A stretch of DNA of 64,000 nt from Zavarzinia aquatilis (GCF_003173035.1 NZ_QGLE01000010.1:62001-126000); one strand, 5' to 3'; positions 43,561 to 54,305 are shown, counted from the first letter of the stretch. The notes: generated by a model not told the origin, from the letters alone. Made by a program: numbers and translations.

Positions 43561-44763
43561 TCAATGGGCGGGCGCCGGCACCGCCCGCGCCGCGCGGCAG
43601 ACCCGGCGCACCCGCGTCTCCCACCAGGCGACGCCGAGCATGATCAGGGTGGTGACCCAGCCCATGACGAGAAAATCGGCAACGAGGCCGAGCGGGCCGG
43701 CCGCCGCCAGCACCAGCGCGCCAACGACATGGGAGGCCGGCACCGCGTCATAGACGATCTTCTTGTAGATGGCGCTGCCCGCGAGGTAGATCGCCGGCCC
43801 CGCGACCATGACGATCATCTGCGCGACTTCGGCCATGCCGTGGGGATGGACGAGCACCAGATCGTTGCCGACCGCGGTCACGATGATGCCGGCGACCAGC
43901 ACCGCGTGGACATAATGGAAATAGGCACCGATCCGCCCCGGATCGTCGGAGCCCGTGATGGTCGCCGTCGCATCCTCGCCCGAGGTGCCGAAATAGAGCC
44001 ACCACATGGCAAGCGTGCCGAGAAAGGTCGAGCCGAGGGCGAGCAGGACTGGCCCGTCCCAGACCGCCGCCTCGGCCAGCGGCACGCCCGTGGCCAGCAC
44101 CGTCTCGCCCAGGGCGACGATGACGAAGAGCTTGCAGCGCTCGGACAGATGGCCGCCCTCGATGGTCCAGTCGCGGGTCCGCGAGCGGCCGAGGCCCGGC
44201 AGCGCGAAGCCGAACATGGGCGAGACATATTCGCAGAGCACGGCGATCGCCCAGAGCAGCATCCGCGTCTCGTGATGGGCGAAGGCGCCGGCGATCCAGA
44301 ACACGGCGGAAATCACCATCCAGCCGAGGATGCGGCGGTAATTGGCCGACAGCGCCTGATCGCCGCCCAGATGAAAGAGGACATAGGCGCTGCGCCCGAC
44401 CTGCATCGTGGCGTAGCAGGCGGCGAAGATCAGGCCCCGGTCCTCGAAAGCCTCGGGGATGGCGGAGGCCATGGCGAGGCCGACCAGCATGGAGACGAAC
44501 AGGAGCGCGCGGATCGCCGGGGTTTCCGGATTGAACCAATTGGTAATCCAGCAGGTGTATTGCCAGCCCAGCCAGACGGCGAACCAGAGGATCAGCACCT
44601 CGACCGCGCCGGCGAGCGAGAGATGATGCAGCAGTTTGTGACTGAGCTGGGTAACGGCGAAGACATAGACGAGATCGAAGAACAATTCCTCGAAAGTCAC
44701 CCTGGCGTGGTGACCGTCCCGGTGCCGCAACAGGGGATGCGGGGTGGCGGCATGGGTCGTCAT
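43561..44763 (-). CDS. Low temperature requirement protein A (LtrA) family
   Basis: A 400-residue membrane protein with about ten hydrophobic segments. The LtrA signature TFEELFFDLVYVFAVTQLSH opens the first helix and the RLxHERCKLFVIVALGE-like segment (SERCKLFVIVALGETVLATG) is in the middle. The family was named for Listeria growth at low temperature, but its activity is unknown. ATG 44763 has GGAG at good spacing; a GTG at 44787 is an alternative. It is convergent with mutS, almost touching it, and separates mutS from glnD. Confidence 0.88.
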   Translation of the reverse strand: MTTHAATPHPLLRHRDGHHARVTFEELFFDLVYVFAVTQLSHKLLHHLSLAGAVEVLILWFAVWLGWQYTCWITNWFNPETPAIRALLFVSMLVGLAMASAIPEAFEDRGLIFAACYATMQVGRSAYVLFHLGGDQALSANYRRILGWMVISAVFWIAGAFAHHETRMLLWAIAVLCEYVSPMFGFALPGLGRSRTRDWTIEGGHLSERCKLFVIVALGETVLATGVPLAEAAVWDGPVLLALGSTFLGTLAMWWLYFGTSGEDATATITGSDDPGRIGAYFHYVHAVLVAGIIVTAVGNDLVLVHPHGMAEVAQMIVMVAGPAIYLAGSAIYKKIVYDAVPASHVVGALVLAAAGPLGLVADFLVMGWVTTLIMLGVAWWETRVRRVCRAARAVPAPAH

Positions 44764-44872
44764 CGGCGTCTCCGGGGCATCGGGCACGACAGGATTCTAA
44801 CGGCAATGAGACACACTGCAACCCCGGCTCCCGTCTCGCGGGAAAGCGCCCCGAAAAACGTGGGTCATCGAC

Positions 44873-44900
44873 TTCACGCCCGGCCTGCCTTACCTATAAG
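44873..44900 (+). promoter_or_regulatory. Candidate promoter of glnD
   Basis: TTCACG (44873-44878), 16 bases, TATAAG (44895-44900), 22 bases before the glnD ATG. The -10 is good; the -35 is weak. Confidence 0.4.
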
Positions 44901-44922
44901 GTCTGGCCGTTCAGAGGAACCG

Positions 44923-47721
44923 ATGGATATCGCCGTCAAGCATCGCCGCACGATCATCGACCGCAAGCTGCTGGTCGAGGCCATCGAGGCTTTCGCCGAG
45001 GGCGAGGGAAATGTCGACGTCCTGCGGCCAAAGCTGGTGCAGGCGCTGAAGACCGCGCTGGCGGAAGGCCGCGCCGAATGCCGGCGGCGGCTGGAGGCCG
45101 ATAATGCCAGTGGGCGCGAGACCGCGGCCGGCCTGTGCTATCTGGTCGATCAGGTGATCCGCGTCCTGCACGATTTCACCGTGACCCATGTCTATCCGCT
45201 GCAGAACCCGACCGCGGGCGAGCGGCTGGACCTCATCGCCCTCGGCGGTTACGGCCGGGGCGAGCTGGCGCCCGGCTCCGACGTCGATCTTCTGTTCCTG
45301 CTGCCCTACAAGGAGACGCCCTGGCACGAGCAGGTGATCGAGTACATGCTCTATCTCCTGTGGGATCTGGGCCTCAAGGTCGGCCATGCCACCCGCTCGG
45401 TCGACGATTGCATCCGCCTCGCCAAGCAGGACAACACGATCGCCACCGCGCTTCTCGAGATGCGCTGGCTGTGGGGCGATCAGGCGCTTTACGCCGAGCT
45501 GAAGGACCGTTTCGGCCGCGACGTGGTGAACGGCCATGGCGCCGCCTTCGCCGAGGCCAAGCTGAAGGAGCGCGACGAGCGCCACCGCCGGCTGGGCGAT
45601 TCCCGTTACACGGTCGAGCCCAACCTGAAGGAAGGCAAGGGCGGGCTGCGCGATCTGCATACCCTGTGGTGGATCGCCAAATTCGTTCACCGGGTGGACG
45701 ATGCCGCCCAGCTCGTCGACAAGGGCGTGCTCTCCGCCGACGAGTACCGCCGTTTCGTCAAGGCCGAGAATTTCCTGTGGGATGTGCGCTGTCACCTGCA
45801 CTTCCTGACCGGCCGTCCGGAGGAGCGCCTGACCTTCGACGTCCAGCCGGAGCTGGCGCGCCGCCTCGGCTATACCGATCACGCCGGCACCAAGGGTGTC
45901 GAGCGTTTCATGAAGCACTATTTCCTCTTCGCCAAGGATGTCGGCGTGCTGACCCGCATCTTCTGCGCCAATCTGGAGGAAGAGGCGCGGCGCAAGCCGT
46001 CGCGGCTGAAACTGCTGGCCCTGTCGCGCCGGGCCAAGTCGGTCGAGGGTTTCCTGGTCGAGGGCGGGCGCATCGGCGTCACCGCCGAGAATCAGTTCGA
46101 GCTGGCGCCCATCGACATGATCCGCCTGTTCGAGGTCGCCCAGCGTCACGAACTCGACGTGCATCCGCACGCCCTGCACCTGATCACGCGCAACCTGAAG
46201 CGGATCGACGCTGCCCTGCGCAACGACCCCGCCGCCAATGCGCTGTTCCTGACCATCCTGACCAGCCGCAAGGATCCGGAAACCGCCCTGCGCCGCCTGA
46301 ACGAGGCTGGCGTCTTCGGCCGTTTCGTGCCCGACTTCGGCCGCGTCGTCGCCCAGATGCAATACGACATGTATCATGTCTATACGGTCGACGAGCACAC
46401 GATCCGGGCCATCGGCGTCCTCGCCGAGATCGAGCGCGGCATCCTCGGCGAAGACCTGCCGCTGGCGACCGACATCATCCACAAGATCCTGTCGCGCCGC
46501 GTGCTGTTCTGCGCCGTCATGATCCACGACATCGCCAAGGGCCGGGGCGGCGACCATTCGGTGATCGGGGCCGAGGTCGCCCAGCGCCTGTGCCCGCGCC
46601 TCGGCCTGTCCGCCGCCGAGACCGAGACCGTCGCCTGGCTGGTGCGCCACCACCTGGCCATGTCGAATACCGCCTTCAAGCGCGACCTGTCCGACCCGAA
46701 GACGGTGCACGATTTCGCCGACCTGGTGCAGAGCCCGGAGCGGCTGCGCCTGCTCGCGGTGCTGACCGTCGCCGATATCCGCGCGGTCGGTCCCGGCATC
46801 TGGAACGGCTGGAAGGGCCAGCTGCTGCGCGGCCTCTATTACGAGACCGAACCCCTGCTGTCGGGCGGCCACGCCAGCGCGCCCAAGGAGCGGCTGAACC
46901 GCGCCAAGGCCGATATCGGCGCCCGCCTGAAGGACTGGAAGCCGGCCGAGGTCGAGGCTTTCCTGCGTCGCCATGCCGAATCCTATCTGGTTTCGACCGA
47001 CCCCGCCTGCGCCGAGCGCCACGCCCGGCTGATGCGCGAGGCCGACCGGGAAGAGGCGCCGCTGACCCTGTCCACCCGGACCGACCGTTTCCGCTGCGTG
47101 ACCGAGGTGACGCTTTACACCGCCGACCATCCGGGCCTGTTCGCCCGGGTGACCGGGGCGATTTCGGTCTGCGGTGCCTCGATCGTCGATGCCAAGATCT
47201 TCACCACCAACGACGGCATGGCGCTCGACGTCTTCACCCTGCAGGATGCCGACGGCGGTCCCTTCGACCGGCCGGAGCGGCTGGCCAAGCTCTCGACCAC
47301 CATCGAGCAGGTGCTGATGGGCCGGGTTCGCCCGCGCGAGGTGCTGGAAGGCCGCGCCGTGCCCTCGAAGCGGACCATGAACTTCAAGGTCGCGCCCCGG
47401 GTGCTGATCGACAACAACGCCTCGACCCGGCTGACCGTGATCGAGGTGAACGGCCGCGACCGCGCCGGCCTCCTGTTCGAGCTGACGCGGGCGATCTTCG
47501 CCCTGAACCTGACCATCCGTTCCGCCCATATCGCGACCTATGGCGAGCGGGCGGTCGACGTCTTCTATGTCTCGGACCTGTTCGGCCACAAGATTCGCCA
47601 CGGCGGCAAGCTGAAGGCGATCGAGCGCCGCCTGATCGAGGTGCTGGCGCCGCCCCCACCGGCCGAGGCGGCCGACGCCGCCGCCAAGCCGCCGGCCAAA
47701 CGCAGCGCCGCCACGCGCTGA
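44923..47721 (+). CDS. glnD: [Protein-PII] uridylyltransferase/uridylyl-removing enzyme
   Basis: The nitrogen sensor that adds UMP to PII when glutamine is low and removes it when glutamine is high. The 932-residue product has the nucleotidyltransferase motif GGYGRGELAPGSDVDLL beginning at residue 108, the PII-uridylyltransferase helical region, an HD domain with HDIAKGRGGDHS near residue 530, and two C-terminal ACT domains for glutamine binding (about 725-800 and 840-910). ATG 44923 has AGAGGAAC upstream. Complete and typical. It is followed 13 bases later by murJ. Confidence 0.97.
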   Translation: MDIAVKHRRTIIDRKLLVEAIEAFAEGEGNVDVLRPKLVQALKTALAEGRAECRRRLEADNASGRETAAGLCYLVDQVIRVLHDFTVTHVYPLQNPTAGERLDLIALGGYGRGELAPGSDVDLLFLLPYKETPWHEQVIEYMLYLLWDLGLKVGHATRSVDDCIRLAKQDNTIATALLEMRWLWGDQALYAELKDRFGRDVVNGHGAAFAEAKLKERDERHRRLGDSRYTVEPNLKEGKGGLRDLHTLWWIAKFVHRVDDAAQLVDKGVLSADEYRRFVKAENFLWDVRCHLHFLTGRPEERLTFDVQPELARRLGYTDHAGTKGVERFMKHYFLFAKDVGVLTRIFCANLEEEARRKPSRLKLLALSRRAKSVEGFLVEGGRIGVTAENQFELAPIDMIRLFEVAQRHELDVHPHALHLITRNLKRIDAALRNDPAANALFLTILTSRKDPETALRRLNEAGVFGRFVPDFGRVVAQMQYDMYHVYTVDEHTIRAIGVLAEIERGILGEDLPLATDIIHKILSRRVLFCAVMIHDIAKGRGGDHSVIGAEVAQRLCPRLGLSAAETETVAWLVRHHLAMSNTAFKRDLSDPKTVHDFADLVQSPERLRLLAVLTVADIRAVGPGIWNGWKGQLLRGLYYETEPLLSGGHASAPKERLNRAKADIGARLKDWKPAEVEAFLRRHAESYLVSTDPACAERHARLMREADREEAPLTLSTRTDRFRCVTEVTLYTADHPGLFARVTGAISVCGASIVDAKIFTTNDGMALDVFTLQDADGGPFDRPERLAKLSTTIEQVLMGRVRPREVLEGRAVPSKRTMNFKVAPRVLIDNNASTRLTVIEVNGRDRAGLLFELTRAIFALNLTIRSAHIATYGERAVDVFYVSDLFGHKIRHGGKLKAIERRLIEVLAPPPPAEAADAAAKPPAKRSAATR

Positions 47722-47734
47722 GGGCGGCACCGAC

Positions 47735-49288
47735 ATGGCGTTGATGCGCTCCGTCGCCACCATCGGCGGCTATACGATGGTGAGCCGGGTGCTCGGCTTC
47801 ATCCGCGACACCTTGTTCGCGGCGGTGCTGGGCGCCGGCATGGCGGCCGACTGTTTCCTGGTCGCCTTCCGGATGCCGAATTTCTTCCGTGCCCTGTTCG
47901 CGGAAGGCGCCTTCAACGCGGCCTTCGTGCCGCTCTATTCCCGCCTGCTGGCCGGGGAAGATGGCAAGGCCCGCGCCGCCCAATTCGCGGGCGAGATCGC
48001 GACCCTGCTGACCATCGCGGTCACCGCCTTCGTCGCCCTCGTCATGGTGTTCATGCCGCAGGCGATGCATGTCCTCGCCCCCGGTTATGCCGACGAGCCG
48101 GCGAAATTCGCCCTGGCGGTCGACCTGACCCGCCTCGCCTTTCCCTATCTCGCCTATATCAGCCTGATTTCGCTGCAGGGCGCGGTGCTGAACGCCAATC
48201 ACCGCTTCGCCGCGCCGGCGGCGACGCCGATCCTGCTCAACATCGTCCTCATCACCGCGCTGCTGATCCCGCACACCTATATCGCGACCGAGCGCACCCA
48301 GGCGGCCGCCGTCACCGTGGCCGGCATCGTGCAGTTCGTCTGGCTGATGGTGCATCTCGAGCGGGTCGGTCTCGGCATCCGCCTGCATTGGCCGCGCTTC
48401 GGCGCCGAAATCCGCCGCTTCTTCGCCCTGCTGATGCCCGCCGTCATCGGCGCCGGCATCTATCAGGTGAATGTCCTCGTCGACATGGTGCTGGCCTCGC
48501 TGCTGCCCGAGGGCACCGTCTCCTACCTCTTCTATGCCGACCGGCTGAACCAGCTGCCGCTCGCCGTCATCGGCATCGCCATTTCGACCGCGCTGCTGCC
48601 CCTTCTCTCGCGCCAGCTGGCCAAGGGCCATATCGACCTCGCGGTCGAGACCCAGAACCGCGCCCTCGAAGGCGCCGCCCTGCTGACCCTGCCGGCCGCC
48701 GCCGCCCTCGCCACGATCCCCGAGACCATCATCGGCGTGCTGTTCCAGCATGGCGCCTTCACTTCGGCCGACACCATCGAGACGGCGCGGGCCCTCGGCA
48801 TCCTCGGCCTCGGACTGCCGGCCTTCACCGCGACCAAGGTCTTCACCCCCGCCTTCCATGCACGGGAAGACACGCGGACACCGGTGCGCCTCGCCCTCAT
48901 CGCGCTTCTCGTCAATTTCGCCGTGGCGCTGGCGACCATGTGGTGGCTGCATCAGGCGGGTCTCGCCCTCGCTTCGACCGTGGCGGCCTGGGTGAACATG
49001 GCCCAGCTGATGCTGGTCCTGCGCAAGCGCGGCCATTTCCAGCCCGACCGCCGGCTGCTGCGCCGGCTGGTCGGCTTCGCCCTGGCGACGGCGGCCATGG
49101 TGGCCGCGCTGCTGCTGCTCGAATGGCAGCTGCGCCCGCTGTTCCAGCTCGCCCTGTGGTGGAAGGTGGGCGCCTTGGCCGGGCTGGTCGCGGCCGGCGG
49201 CCTCAGCTTCCTGATCGCCGCCCTCGTGCTCCGCGCCGTCGCTGTCGCCGACCTGAAGCGCCTGGTCCGCCGGGGCGGTGGCGGTTGA
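47735..49288 (+). CDS. murJ: Lipid II flippase MurJ
   Basis: A 517-residue, 14-helix MOP-superfamily protein that moves lipid II across the inner membrane for peptidoglycan synthesis. Typical features are [20 protein letters not shown] with its conserved Arg residues in the first helix region, [22 protein letters not shown] (in part), and the INVLVD-like segment [13 protein letters not shown]. It is downstream of glnD and upstream of trpS, a common alphaproteobacterial order. Confidence 0.95.
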   Translation: MALMRSVATIGGYTMVSRVLGFIRDTLFAAVLGAGMAADCFLVAFRMPNFFRALFAEGAFNAAFVPLYSRLLAGEDGKARAAQFAGEIATLLTIAVTAFVALVMVFMPQAMHVLAPGYADEPAKFALAVDLTRLAFPYLAYISLISLQGAVLNANHRFAAPAATPILLNIVLITALLIPHTYIATERTQAAAVTVAGIVQFVWLMVHLERVGLGIRLHWPRFGAEIRRFFALLMPAVIGAGIYQVNVLVDMVLASLLPEGTVSYLFYADRLNQLPLAVIGIAISTALLPLLSRQLAKGHIDLAVETQNRALEGAALLTLPAAAALATIPETIIGVLFQHGAFTSADTIETARALGILGLGLPAFTATKVFTPAFHAREDTRTPVRLALIALLVNFAVALATMWWLHQAGLALASTVAAWVNMAQLMLVLRKRGHFQPDRRLLRRLVGFALATAAMVAALLLLEWQLRPLFQLALWWKVGALAGLVAAGGLSFLIAALVLRAVAVADLKRLVRRGGGG

Positions 49289-49346
49289 CCGTTCGATCCG
49301 CCCGCGCGATAAGGGGCGCGGTCAAATCGAAGAGCCTGAAGCCATC

Positions 49347-50345
49347 ATGTCGAAGCCCCGCGTCTTTTCCGGTGTCCAGCCGACCGGCAACCTGCACCTT
49401 GGCAATTATCTCGGGGCGATCCGCAACTGGGTGAAGCTGCAGGACGGCCACGAGTGCATCTATTGCGTCGTCGACATGCACGCGATCACCGTGTGGCAGG
49501 ACCCGGCCGACCTCGCCCGCGCAACGCGCGAGGTTGCGGCCAGCCTGATCGCCGCCGGCATCGACCCCAAGGGCTCGATCCTGTTCAACCAGTCGAAGGT
49601 CGCGGCCCATGCCGAGACCGCCTGGATCTTCAATTGCGTCGCCCGCATGGGCTGGCTGAACCGCATGACCCAGTTCAAGGAAAAGGCGGGCAAGGACCGG
49701 GAGAATGTCTCGGTCGGCCTCTTCGCCTATCCGAACCTGATGGCGGCGGACATCCTCGCCTATAAGGCGACCCATGTCCCCGTGGGCGAGGATCAGAAGC
49801 AGCATCTCGAACTCGCCCGCGACATCGCCCTGAAGTTCAACCACGACTTCGGCATCGAGCATTTCCCGCCGCCGGAGCCGCTGATCCTGGGCGAGGCCAC
49901 GCGCGTCATGTCCTTGCGCGACGGCACCAAGAAAATGTCCAAGTCCGATGCCTCGGACCAGTCGCGCATCAACCTGACCGACAGCCCGGACGACATCGAA
50001 CAGAAGATCCGCCGCGCCAAGACCGACCCGGAAGCCCTGCCCGAGACGGTGGAAGGGCTGGAGACCCGGCCCGAGGCCAAGAACCTGTTCACGATCCACG
50101 CGGCCCTCGGCGACGAGAGTGTGGCCGATGTGGTCGCCGCCTTCGCCGGCAAGCAGTTCTCCGAGTTCAAGAAGGCGATGACCGAGCGGGCGGTCGACAA
50201 GCTGTCGCCGCTGACCTCGGAAATGCGCCGTCTGCTGGCCGATCCCGGCTATATCGACCAGGTGCTGAAGGACGGCGGCGAGCGCGCCGACGCCATCGCC
50301 GCCCCGATCCTGGCCGAAACCAAGCGGATCGTCGGCTTCATCTGA
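49347..50345 (+). CDS. trpS: Tryptophan--tRNA ligase
   Basis: Charges tRNA-Trp with tryptophan. The 332-residue class I synthetase has the HIGH-type motif as NLHLGNYLG (residues 15-23) and the KMSKS loop exactly as KMSKS at 196-200. The VDMHAIT and [12 protein letters not shown] segments are standard. I chose ATG 49347, which gives the normal [14 protein letters not shown] start. A frame open further upstream runs into the murJ end. No leader peptide or attenuator is apparent. Confidence 0.97.
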   Translation: MSKPRVFSGVQPTGNLHLGNYLGAIRNWVKLQDGHECIYCVVDMHAITVWQDPADLARATREVAASLIAAGIDPKGSILFNQSKVAAHAETAWIFNCVARMGWLNRMTQFKEKAGKDRENVSVGLFAYPNLMAADILAYKATHVPVGEDQKQHLELARDIALKFNHDFGIEHFPPPEPLILGEATRVMSLRDGTKKMSKSDASDQSRINLTDSPDDIEQKIRRAKTDPEALPETVEGLETRPEAKNLFTIHAALGDESVADVVAAFAGKQFSEFKKAMTERAVDKLSPLTSEMRRLLADPGYIDQVLKDGGERADAIAAPILAETKRIVGFI

Positions 50346-50354
50346 TCCGCCGCG

Positions 50355-51110
50355 CTACAGCCGGTCGAGGATGTCCACCGCGCCAGCCCGCAGGGTCTCG
50401 CGGTCAGCCCCGACCGGCAGGCGGTAGAGCAGCCAGAGGAAGCCCTCTTCCTCGGGCGTCAGCAAGGTGACCGGATCGGCCGCCGCCGGCAGCACGCCAT
50501 CGGCATATTCGCCGATCCCCGCAAGGCCGAGGGCACGCAATGCCGCCCGCGCGAGGCAACGCTGCTGCGCGGCGGGCGGCGCCGTGGCGAGGACATGCAC
50601 CGTCATGTCGGACAACTCGCGCGGGCGCAGCACATTGCCCGACTGGACGAAGACGCCGCAGACCGCGCCCGGCACGGTTTCAGGCGCGCTCGCGGTGAAA
50701 AAGGGCGCGGCGATGCCGGGCCCCCGCACTGGCCGGGCCGCCAGCATGTCCCGCGTCTCGACCGCCATGAAGGCGGCATCGTCATAGCCGGGTTCGCTCA
50801 CCTCGGGCGCGGGGCCGAGGCCGGTCAGGGCGCGGATGCGGGCGATCGACGCCGGTTCGTCGTCGGGAAAGCCGCGCCAGGCGAAATAATTCAACCGGCG
50901 GCCGTCCGCGATCCGGGCAAGGCGGCCAGGATTCACCGTCGCCAGCAGCGGATTGTAATAGGGCGGGCCGTCGAGCGCGGCGGCGAGGAAGCGTTCGACG
51001 AAGCCCCCGTCGCGGGCGAGGGCGGCGAGACCGGGCGGCGGCGGCGGCTCGGCCCGCGCCGCCGCGGTCAGCAGCAAAAGGGCGAAGGCCGCCGATACGA
51101 TACGCCGCAA
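50355..51110 (-). CDS. Exported hypothetical protein, possibly DUF2927-like
   Basis: The 251-residue product has a signal peptide (IVSAAFALLLLTAAARA, cut near residue 20) and then a Pro-rich stretch. I do not recognise the protein firmly. The C-terminal part (QRCLARAALRALGL..., then LTPEEEGFLWLLYRL) resembles the conserved Cys and LxxxD/E...LLY pattern of DUF2927 proteins, some of which look like inactive zinc proteases. Two Cys residues (CGVF and QRCL) may pair. It is the last gene of a minus-strand pair, seven bases after the alpha/beta hydrolase. Confidence 0.6.
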   Translation of the reverse strand: MRRIVSAAFALLLLTAAARAEPPPPPGLAALARDGGFVERFLAAALDGPPYYNPLLATVNPGRLARIADGRRLNYFAWRGFPDDEPASIARIRALTGLGPAPEVSEPGYDDAAFMAVETRDMLAARPVRGPGIAAPFFTASAPETVPGAVCGVFVQSGNVLRPRELSDMTVHVLATAPPAAQQRCLARAALRALGLAGIGEYADGVLPAAADPVTLLTPEEEGFLWLLYRLPVGADRETLRAGAVDILDRL

Positions 51111-51117
51111 GATGGCC

Positions 51118-51978
51118 TCAGGCGTCGATGCGGGCGATCAGCGCGCCGATGGCGGCGAGCGATTCCGGCTCGTCCAGCAGCGGGGCATGGCCGCGCTCCG
51201 GCACCTCGATGGCGACGAGATCGTGTTTCGCCGCCAGCATCCGCCGCACCGTCGCCGCCGCCAGCAGGTCGGACAGGGCCCCGCGCAGCACCAGGGTCGG
51301 GACGTCGGCGAGGCCGGCAAAGATCGGCCACATGTCGACGGGCGGCCCCCCGGCGCGCATGGCGTCGCCGATCTTCGGATCATAGTCGGGACGCAGGCCC
51401 CCTTCGGGCTTTTCGGTGAAGACGGCGCGGGCGAAGCGGACCCAGCTGGCATCGTCCAGAGTCGGGAACTGCGACAGGTTGATCTCGCGGATCTGGGCCG
51501 CGGCCTCGTCCCAGTCCGCCGGGTCGGTCTGCTTGCCGGCATAGGACGCGATGCGGGCAAGGCCGGCGGGATCGAGTTCGGGGCCGATGTCGTTCAGCAC
51601 CGCCCCGGCGACCAGCGCCGGCTGGCCGAGGGCGATCAGCTGGGTGACGATGCCGCCGAGCGAGGTGCCGACGAAGATGGCGCGCGAAACGCCGAGGCTG
51701 GCGAGGAGGCCCATGGTGTCGCCGGCATAGGTCGGCGGGATGTAGTTCATGAACTGCGGATCATAGGCGGACCGGCCGCGCCCCCGGAAATCGGGCGAGA
51801 TCACCCGCCGCCCGTCGGCCGCGAGATGCAGGGCGAGAGCTTCGAAATCCGCGGAATTGCGAGTGAGGCCCGGCAGGCACACGACAGGCAGCCGGGCATC
51901 GCCCGCATCGCCGTAGTCGCGGTAATAGAGCGCCAACCCGTCATGCGACGTGTAATGTTTCGCGGCATAGCCGGCCAT
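51118..51978 (-). CDS. Alpha/beta hydrolase
   Basis: A 286-residue hydrolase. The oxyanion-side motif is CLPGLTRNS, the nucleophile elbow is GTSLGG (Ser nucleophile, about residue 104), the acid is probably the Asp in LRGALSDLL and the catalytic His is in ERGHAPLLDEPE. The pattern fits soluble esterases, lactonases or dehalogenase-like hydrolases; the substrate is unknown. ATG 51978 has GGGGAG at good spacing and is preferred to the GTG at 52014. A repeat element lies directly upstream. Confidence 0.87.
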   Translation of the reverse strand: MAGYAAKHYTSHDGLALYYRDYGDAGDARLPVVCLPGLTRNSADFEALALHLAADGRRVISPDFRGRGRSAYDPQFMNYIPPTYAGDTMGLLASLGVSRAIFVGTSLGGIVTQLIALGQPALVAGAVLNDIGPELDPAGLARIASYAGKQTDPADWDEAAAQIREINLSQFPTLDDASWVRFARAVFTEKPEGGLRPDYDPKIGDAMRAGGPPVDMWPIFAGLADVPTLVLRGALSDLLAAATVRRMLAAKHDLVAIEVPERGHAPLLDEPESLAAIGALIARIDA

Positions 51979-52015
51979 GACGGACTCCCCGTTTTCGTTT
52001 TCTGTCTCTGTCACT

Positions 52016-52094
52016 CGTCGCTCCGGCGAAGGCCGGAGCCTTTGCCCGAAGGGGCACGCTTGCCGTCACGAGATCCCGGCCTGCGCCGGGATGC
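52016..52094. repeat. Dispersed palindromic repeat, copy C
   Basis: CTCCGGCGAAGGCCGGAG (52021-52038) and ATCCCGGCCTGCGCCGGGAT (52072-52091) are two self-complementary arms around a short core, in the same order as copies A and B. Located between the alpha/beta hydrolase and the lytic transglycosylase. Confidence 0.7.
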
Positions 52095-52129
52095 CGATCG
52101 GAAAGACGGCGCTTCCCGGGGCGGCGGTC

Positions 52130-54211
52130 CTAGCCGGCGTTGGCCCTGAAAGGCACCTCGCCCACGGGCGAGGCGCGCGAGCCCGAGCCGCGCAACAGGT
52201 CCCGCGCGATGCCGAGCGGCACCGCCTGACCGGGGCTGAGGCGCTGGCGATAGACCTGGGTATTTTCCAGCACGCGCTGGACGTAGTTCCGCGTCTCGCT
52301 GAAGGGGATCTGTTCGATCCAGTCGATCACGTCGACCGAGGACGAACGGGGATCGCCGAAACGCTCGATCCAGGTGTCGATCCGCCCGCCGCCCGCGTTA
52401 TAGGCCCCGGCGACCATGGCGTAGGAGCCGCCGAAATCGTCCAGCAGCTCGTCCAGATGGGCGACGCCCAGGGTCATATTGTACGAGGGATCGGTGGTCA
52501 GCTTGGACGCATCGAAACGCAGGCCGAGGTCCTTGGCGACGAGTTTCGCCGTGCCCGGCATCAGCTGCATCAGGCCGCGCGCCCCGGCAGGGCTGACCGC
52601 GTCGGGACGGAATTCGCTTTCCTGCCTTGTCAGGGCAAGGGCGAGCGCCTTTTCGGTCAGGGCCCCCGCCGGCATGTTCAGCACGGGATAGGCCCGGCCG
52701 ACCAGGAAGGTGCCAGCGAAGGCGGCTTCCTTGGCCGCGATCACGCCGGCATAGGTGCCACCGGTCGCGGCCGCCATGTCGGCGATATAGGCCCGCTCGC
52801 CATCGCCGCCGGCATCTTCCATCGCGGCCTTCAGGAAGGGACGAATGCGTTCTTCCTCGCCGATCTCGATCATCATGCGGATGGCGCGGACGAGTTCGGA
52901 GCGGTCGGCGGCGGTCTTGTCGGCGGCGGCGATGCCGGGATCGGCCGGCAGGCGGCGCGAGCTGGTCTCGCCCAGCTCGAAGGCGGCGAGCTGGCCATAG
53001 AACGTCTGGGACTGGCCGGCGGCCCGGTCGTACCAGCGCCGGGCATCGCTGCCGCGGCCGAGGGCGGCGGCGGCGCGACCGGCCCAGTAATTGGCCCGGC
53101 TGACCGAAATCGGCGTCCGCACCTTTTCCGACATGGCCGAGAAATGGCGCAGGGCGGCCTCGGGCTGACGCAGGAAGCGCAGCGCGATCCAGCCCGCGGT
53201 CCATTCCGCCTCGAAATAATCGGTGCCGTCGGACAATTCGTTGTTGCGCGCGACCTTGTAGGCGTCGGCATAACGACCGGCGGCGATCAGGCGGCGCGCG
53301 GCGTAATTCAGGTGCGGCCACCAGCGCCCGGGGTTCTGCGCGACCGTGCCTTCCGGCATCCGCGCGATCAGCTCGACCGCCTGATCGTCGAGATCGAGGG
53401 AGCGGAGATAGCGCACCCGGGCATAGAGCAGGCCCGGCTCATTCGCCCTTGCGGCCGGCACCGCCGCGAGGTCGCGGGACGCACTGCCCGCCTTCATGAT
53501 GAAGGAGATGGCGGCATTGGCCGCGGCCCGGTAATCCGCCGGCAGCCAGGGCAGCAGGCGCCGCGCCTCGGTCACGTCCTCGTCCATGAGGAGGCGGTTC
53601 ATGCGGGCGATATGATCGCTTTCCGTCAGGACCTTGCCGTAATTGGCCAGAATCTCGGCCTCGGTATCGCTGTCGGTGCTGGCTTCGACCCAGCCCTGGC
53701 GCAGCAACAGGGCGCCGCGCGCCCGCTCGCCGCTGGCCATCAGGGCGGCGCCGTAGCGCAGCTTGCCGATGCCCGACTGCGGCGGGAACTTCTGGAACCA
53801 GGCGACCAGGCGGGCCGGGCCGGTGTTGGCCGTGATCGCCGCCTCGGCCCGGGCGAGGCTGGTGGACTGGCGGGGCCAGCCCGGGTTGCGTTCGATGAAC
53901 GCCGCGATCTCGTCGAAACTGGCGCCGTTTTCCCGCGCCTGGATGCGCTGCCAGTCGATGACCTTGGCCAGGGTGCGGTCGCGGGCCGGGGCGGCCAGCG
54001 CGGCGGCGCCATCCCAGTCGCCCCGCCCGCCGAGGGCGAAAGCCTTGGCATAAAGGGCACGGTCGGCGGCCCCGAGCAGGGCGGGGAAGCGCACGGCGGT
54101 TTCGGCCTGCGCCGGCCGCGCGACAAACACGGCCCCCGGCGCGGCGAAACCCGCCACGACCGTCGCCACCACCAAACCCTTCGCTACAACGCGCTTTGCG
54201 TCAAAGCCCAT
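52130..54211 (-). CDS. Soluble lytic murein transglycosylase
   Basis: A 693-residue periplasmic enzyme that cleaves peptidoglycan to 1,6-anhydro-muropeptides. A signal peptide (about 35 residues, ending AQAE) precedes a long helical superhelix (about 40-480) and a C-terminal SLT catalytic domain (about 510-650). The catalytic Glu is in ALTRQESEFRPDAVSPAGARGLMQ (in parts), followed by the GLMQLMPGTA and AYNAGGGR motifs. This is the Slt70-like architecture. I chose ATG 54211, which follows a GGGGG stretch; ATG 54247 is the alternative. It is a single gene between the RND pump and repeat copy C. Confidence 0.93.
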   Translation of the reverse strand: MGFDAKRVVAKGLVVATVVAGFAAPGAVFVARPAQAETAVRFPALLGAADRALYAKAFALGGRGDWDGAAALAAPARDRTLAKVIDWQRIQARENGASFDEIAAFIERNPGWPRQSTSLARAEAAITANTGPARLVAWFQKFPPQSGIGKLRYGAALMASGERARGALLLRQGWVEASTDSDTEAEILANYGKVLTESDHIARMNRLLMDEDVTEARRLLPWLPADYRAAANAAISFIMKAGSASRDLAAVPAARANEPGLLYARVRYLRSLDLDDQAVELIARMPEGTVAQNPGRWWPHLNYAARRLIAAGRYADAYKVARNNELSDGTDYFEAEWTAGWIALRFLRQPEAALRHFSAMSEKVRTPISVSRANYWAGRAAAALGRGSDARRWYDRAAGQSQTFYGQLAAFELGETSSRRLPADPGIAAADKTAADRSELVRAIRMMIEIGEEERIRPFLKAAMEDAGGDGERAYIADMAAATGGTYAGVIAAKEAAFAGTFLVGRAYPVLNMPAGALTEKALALALTRQESEFRPDAVSPAGARGLMQLMPGTAKLVAKDLGLRFDASKLTTDPSYNMTLGVAHLDELLDDFGGSYAMVAGAYNAGGGRIDTWIERFGDPRSSSVDVIDWIEQIPFSETRNYVQRVLENTQVYRQRLSPGQAVPLGIARDLLRGSGSRASPVGEVPFRANAG

Positions 54212-54305
54212 GTCCGAGCCCCCGCTTCGACGAATCACCGCCGTCAATCGTCTTCAGGATAGACCCGGCGGCGGCTTAACGCCACCCGCCGCCGGGGCCG
54301 ATCCG

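Noticed and set aside
44911-47763. 950-codon minus-strand open frame opposite glnD
   Set aside because: Antisense shadow of glnD; the product is a repetitive Gly/Arg/Asp-rich string with no recognisable fold.
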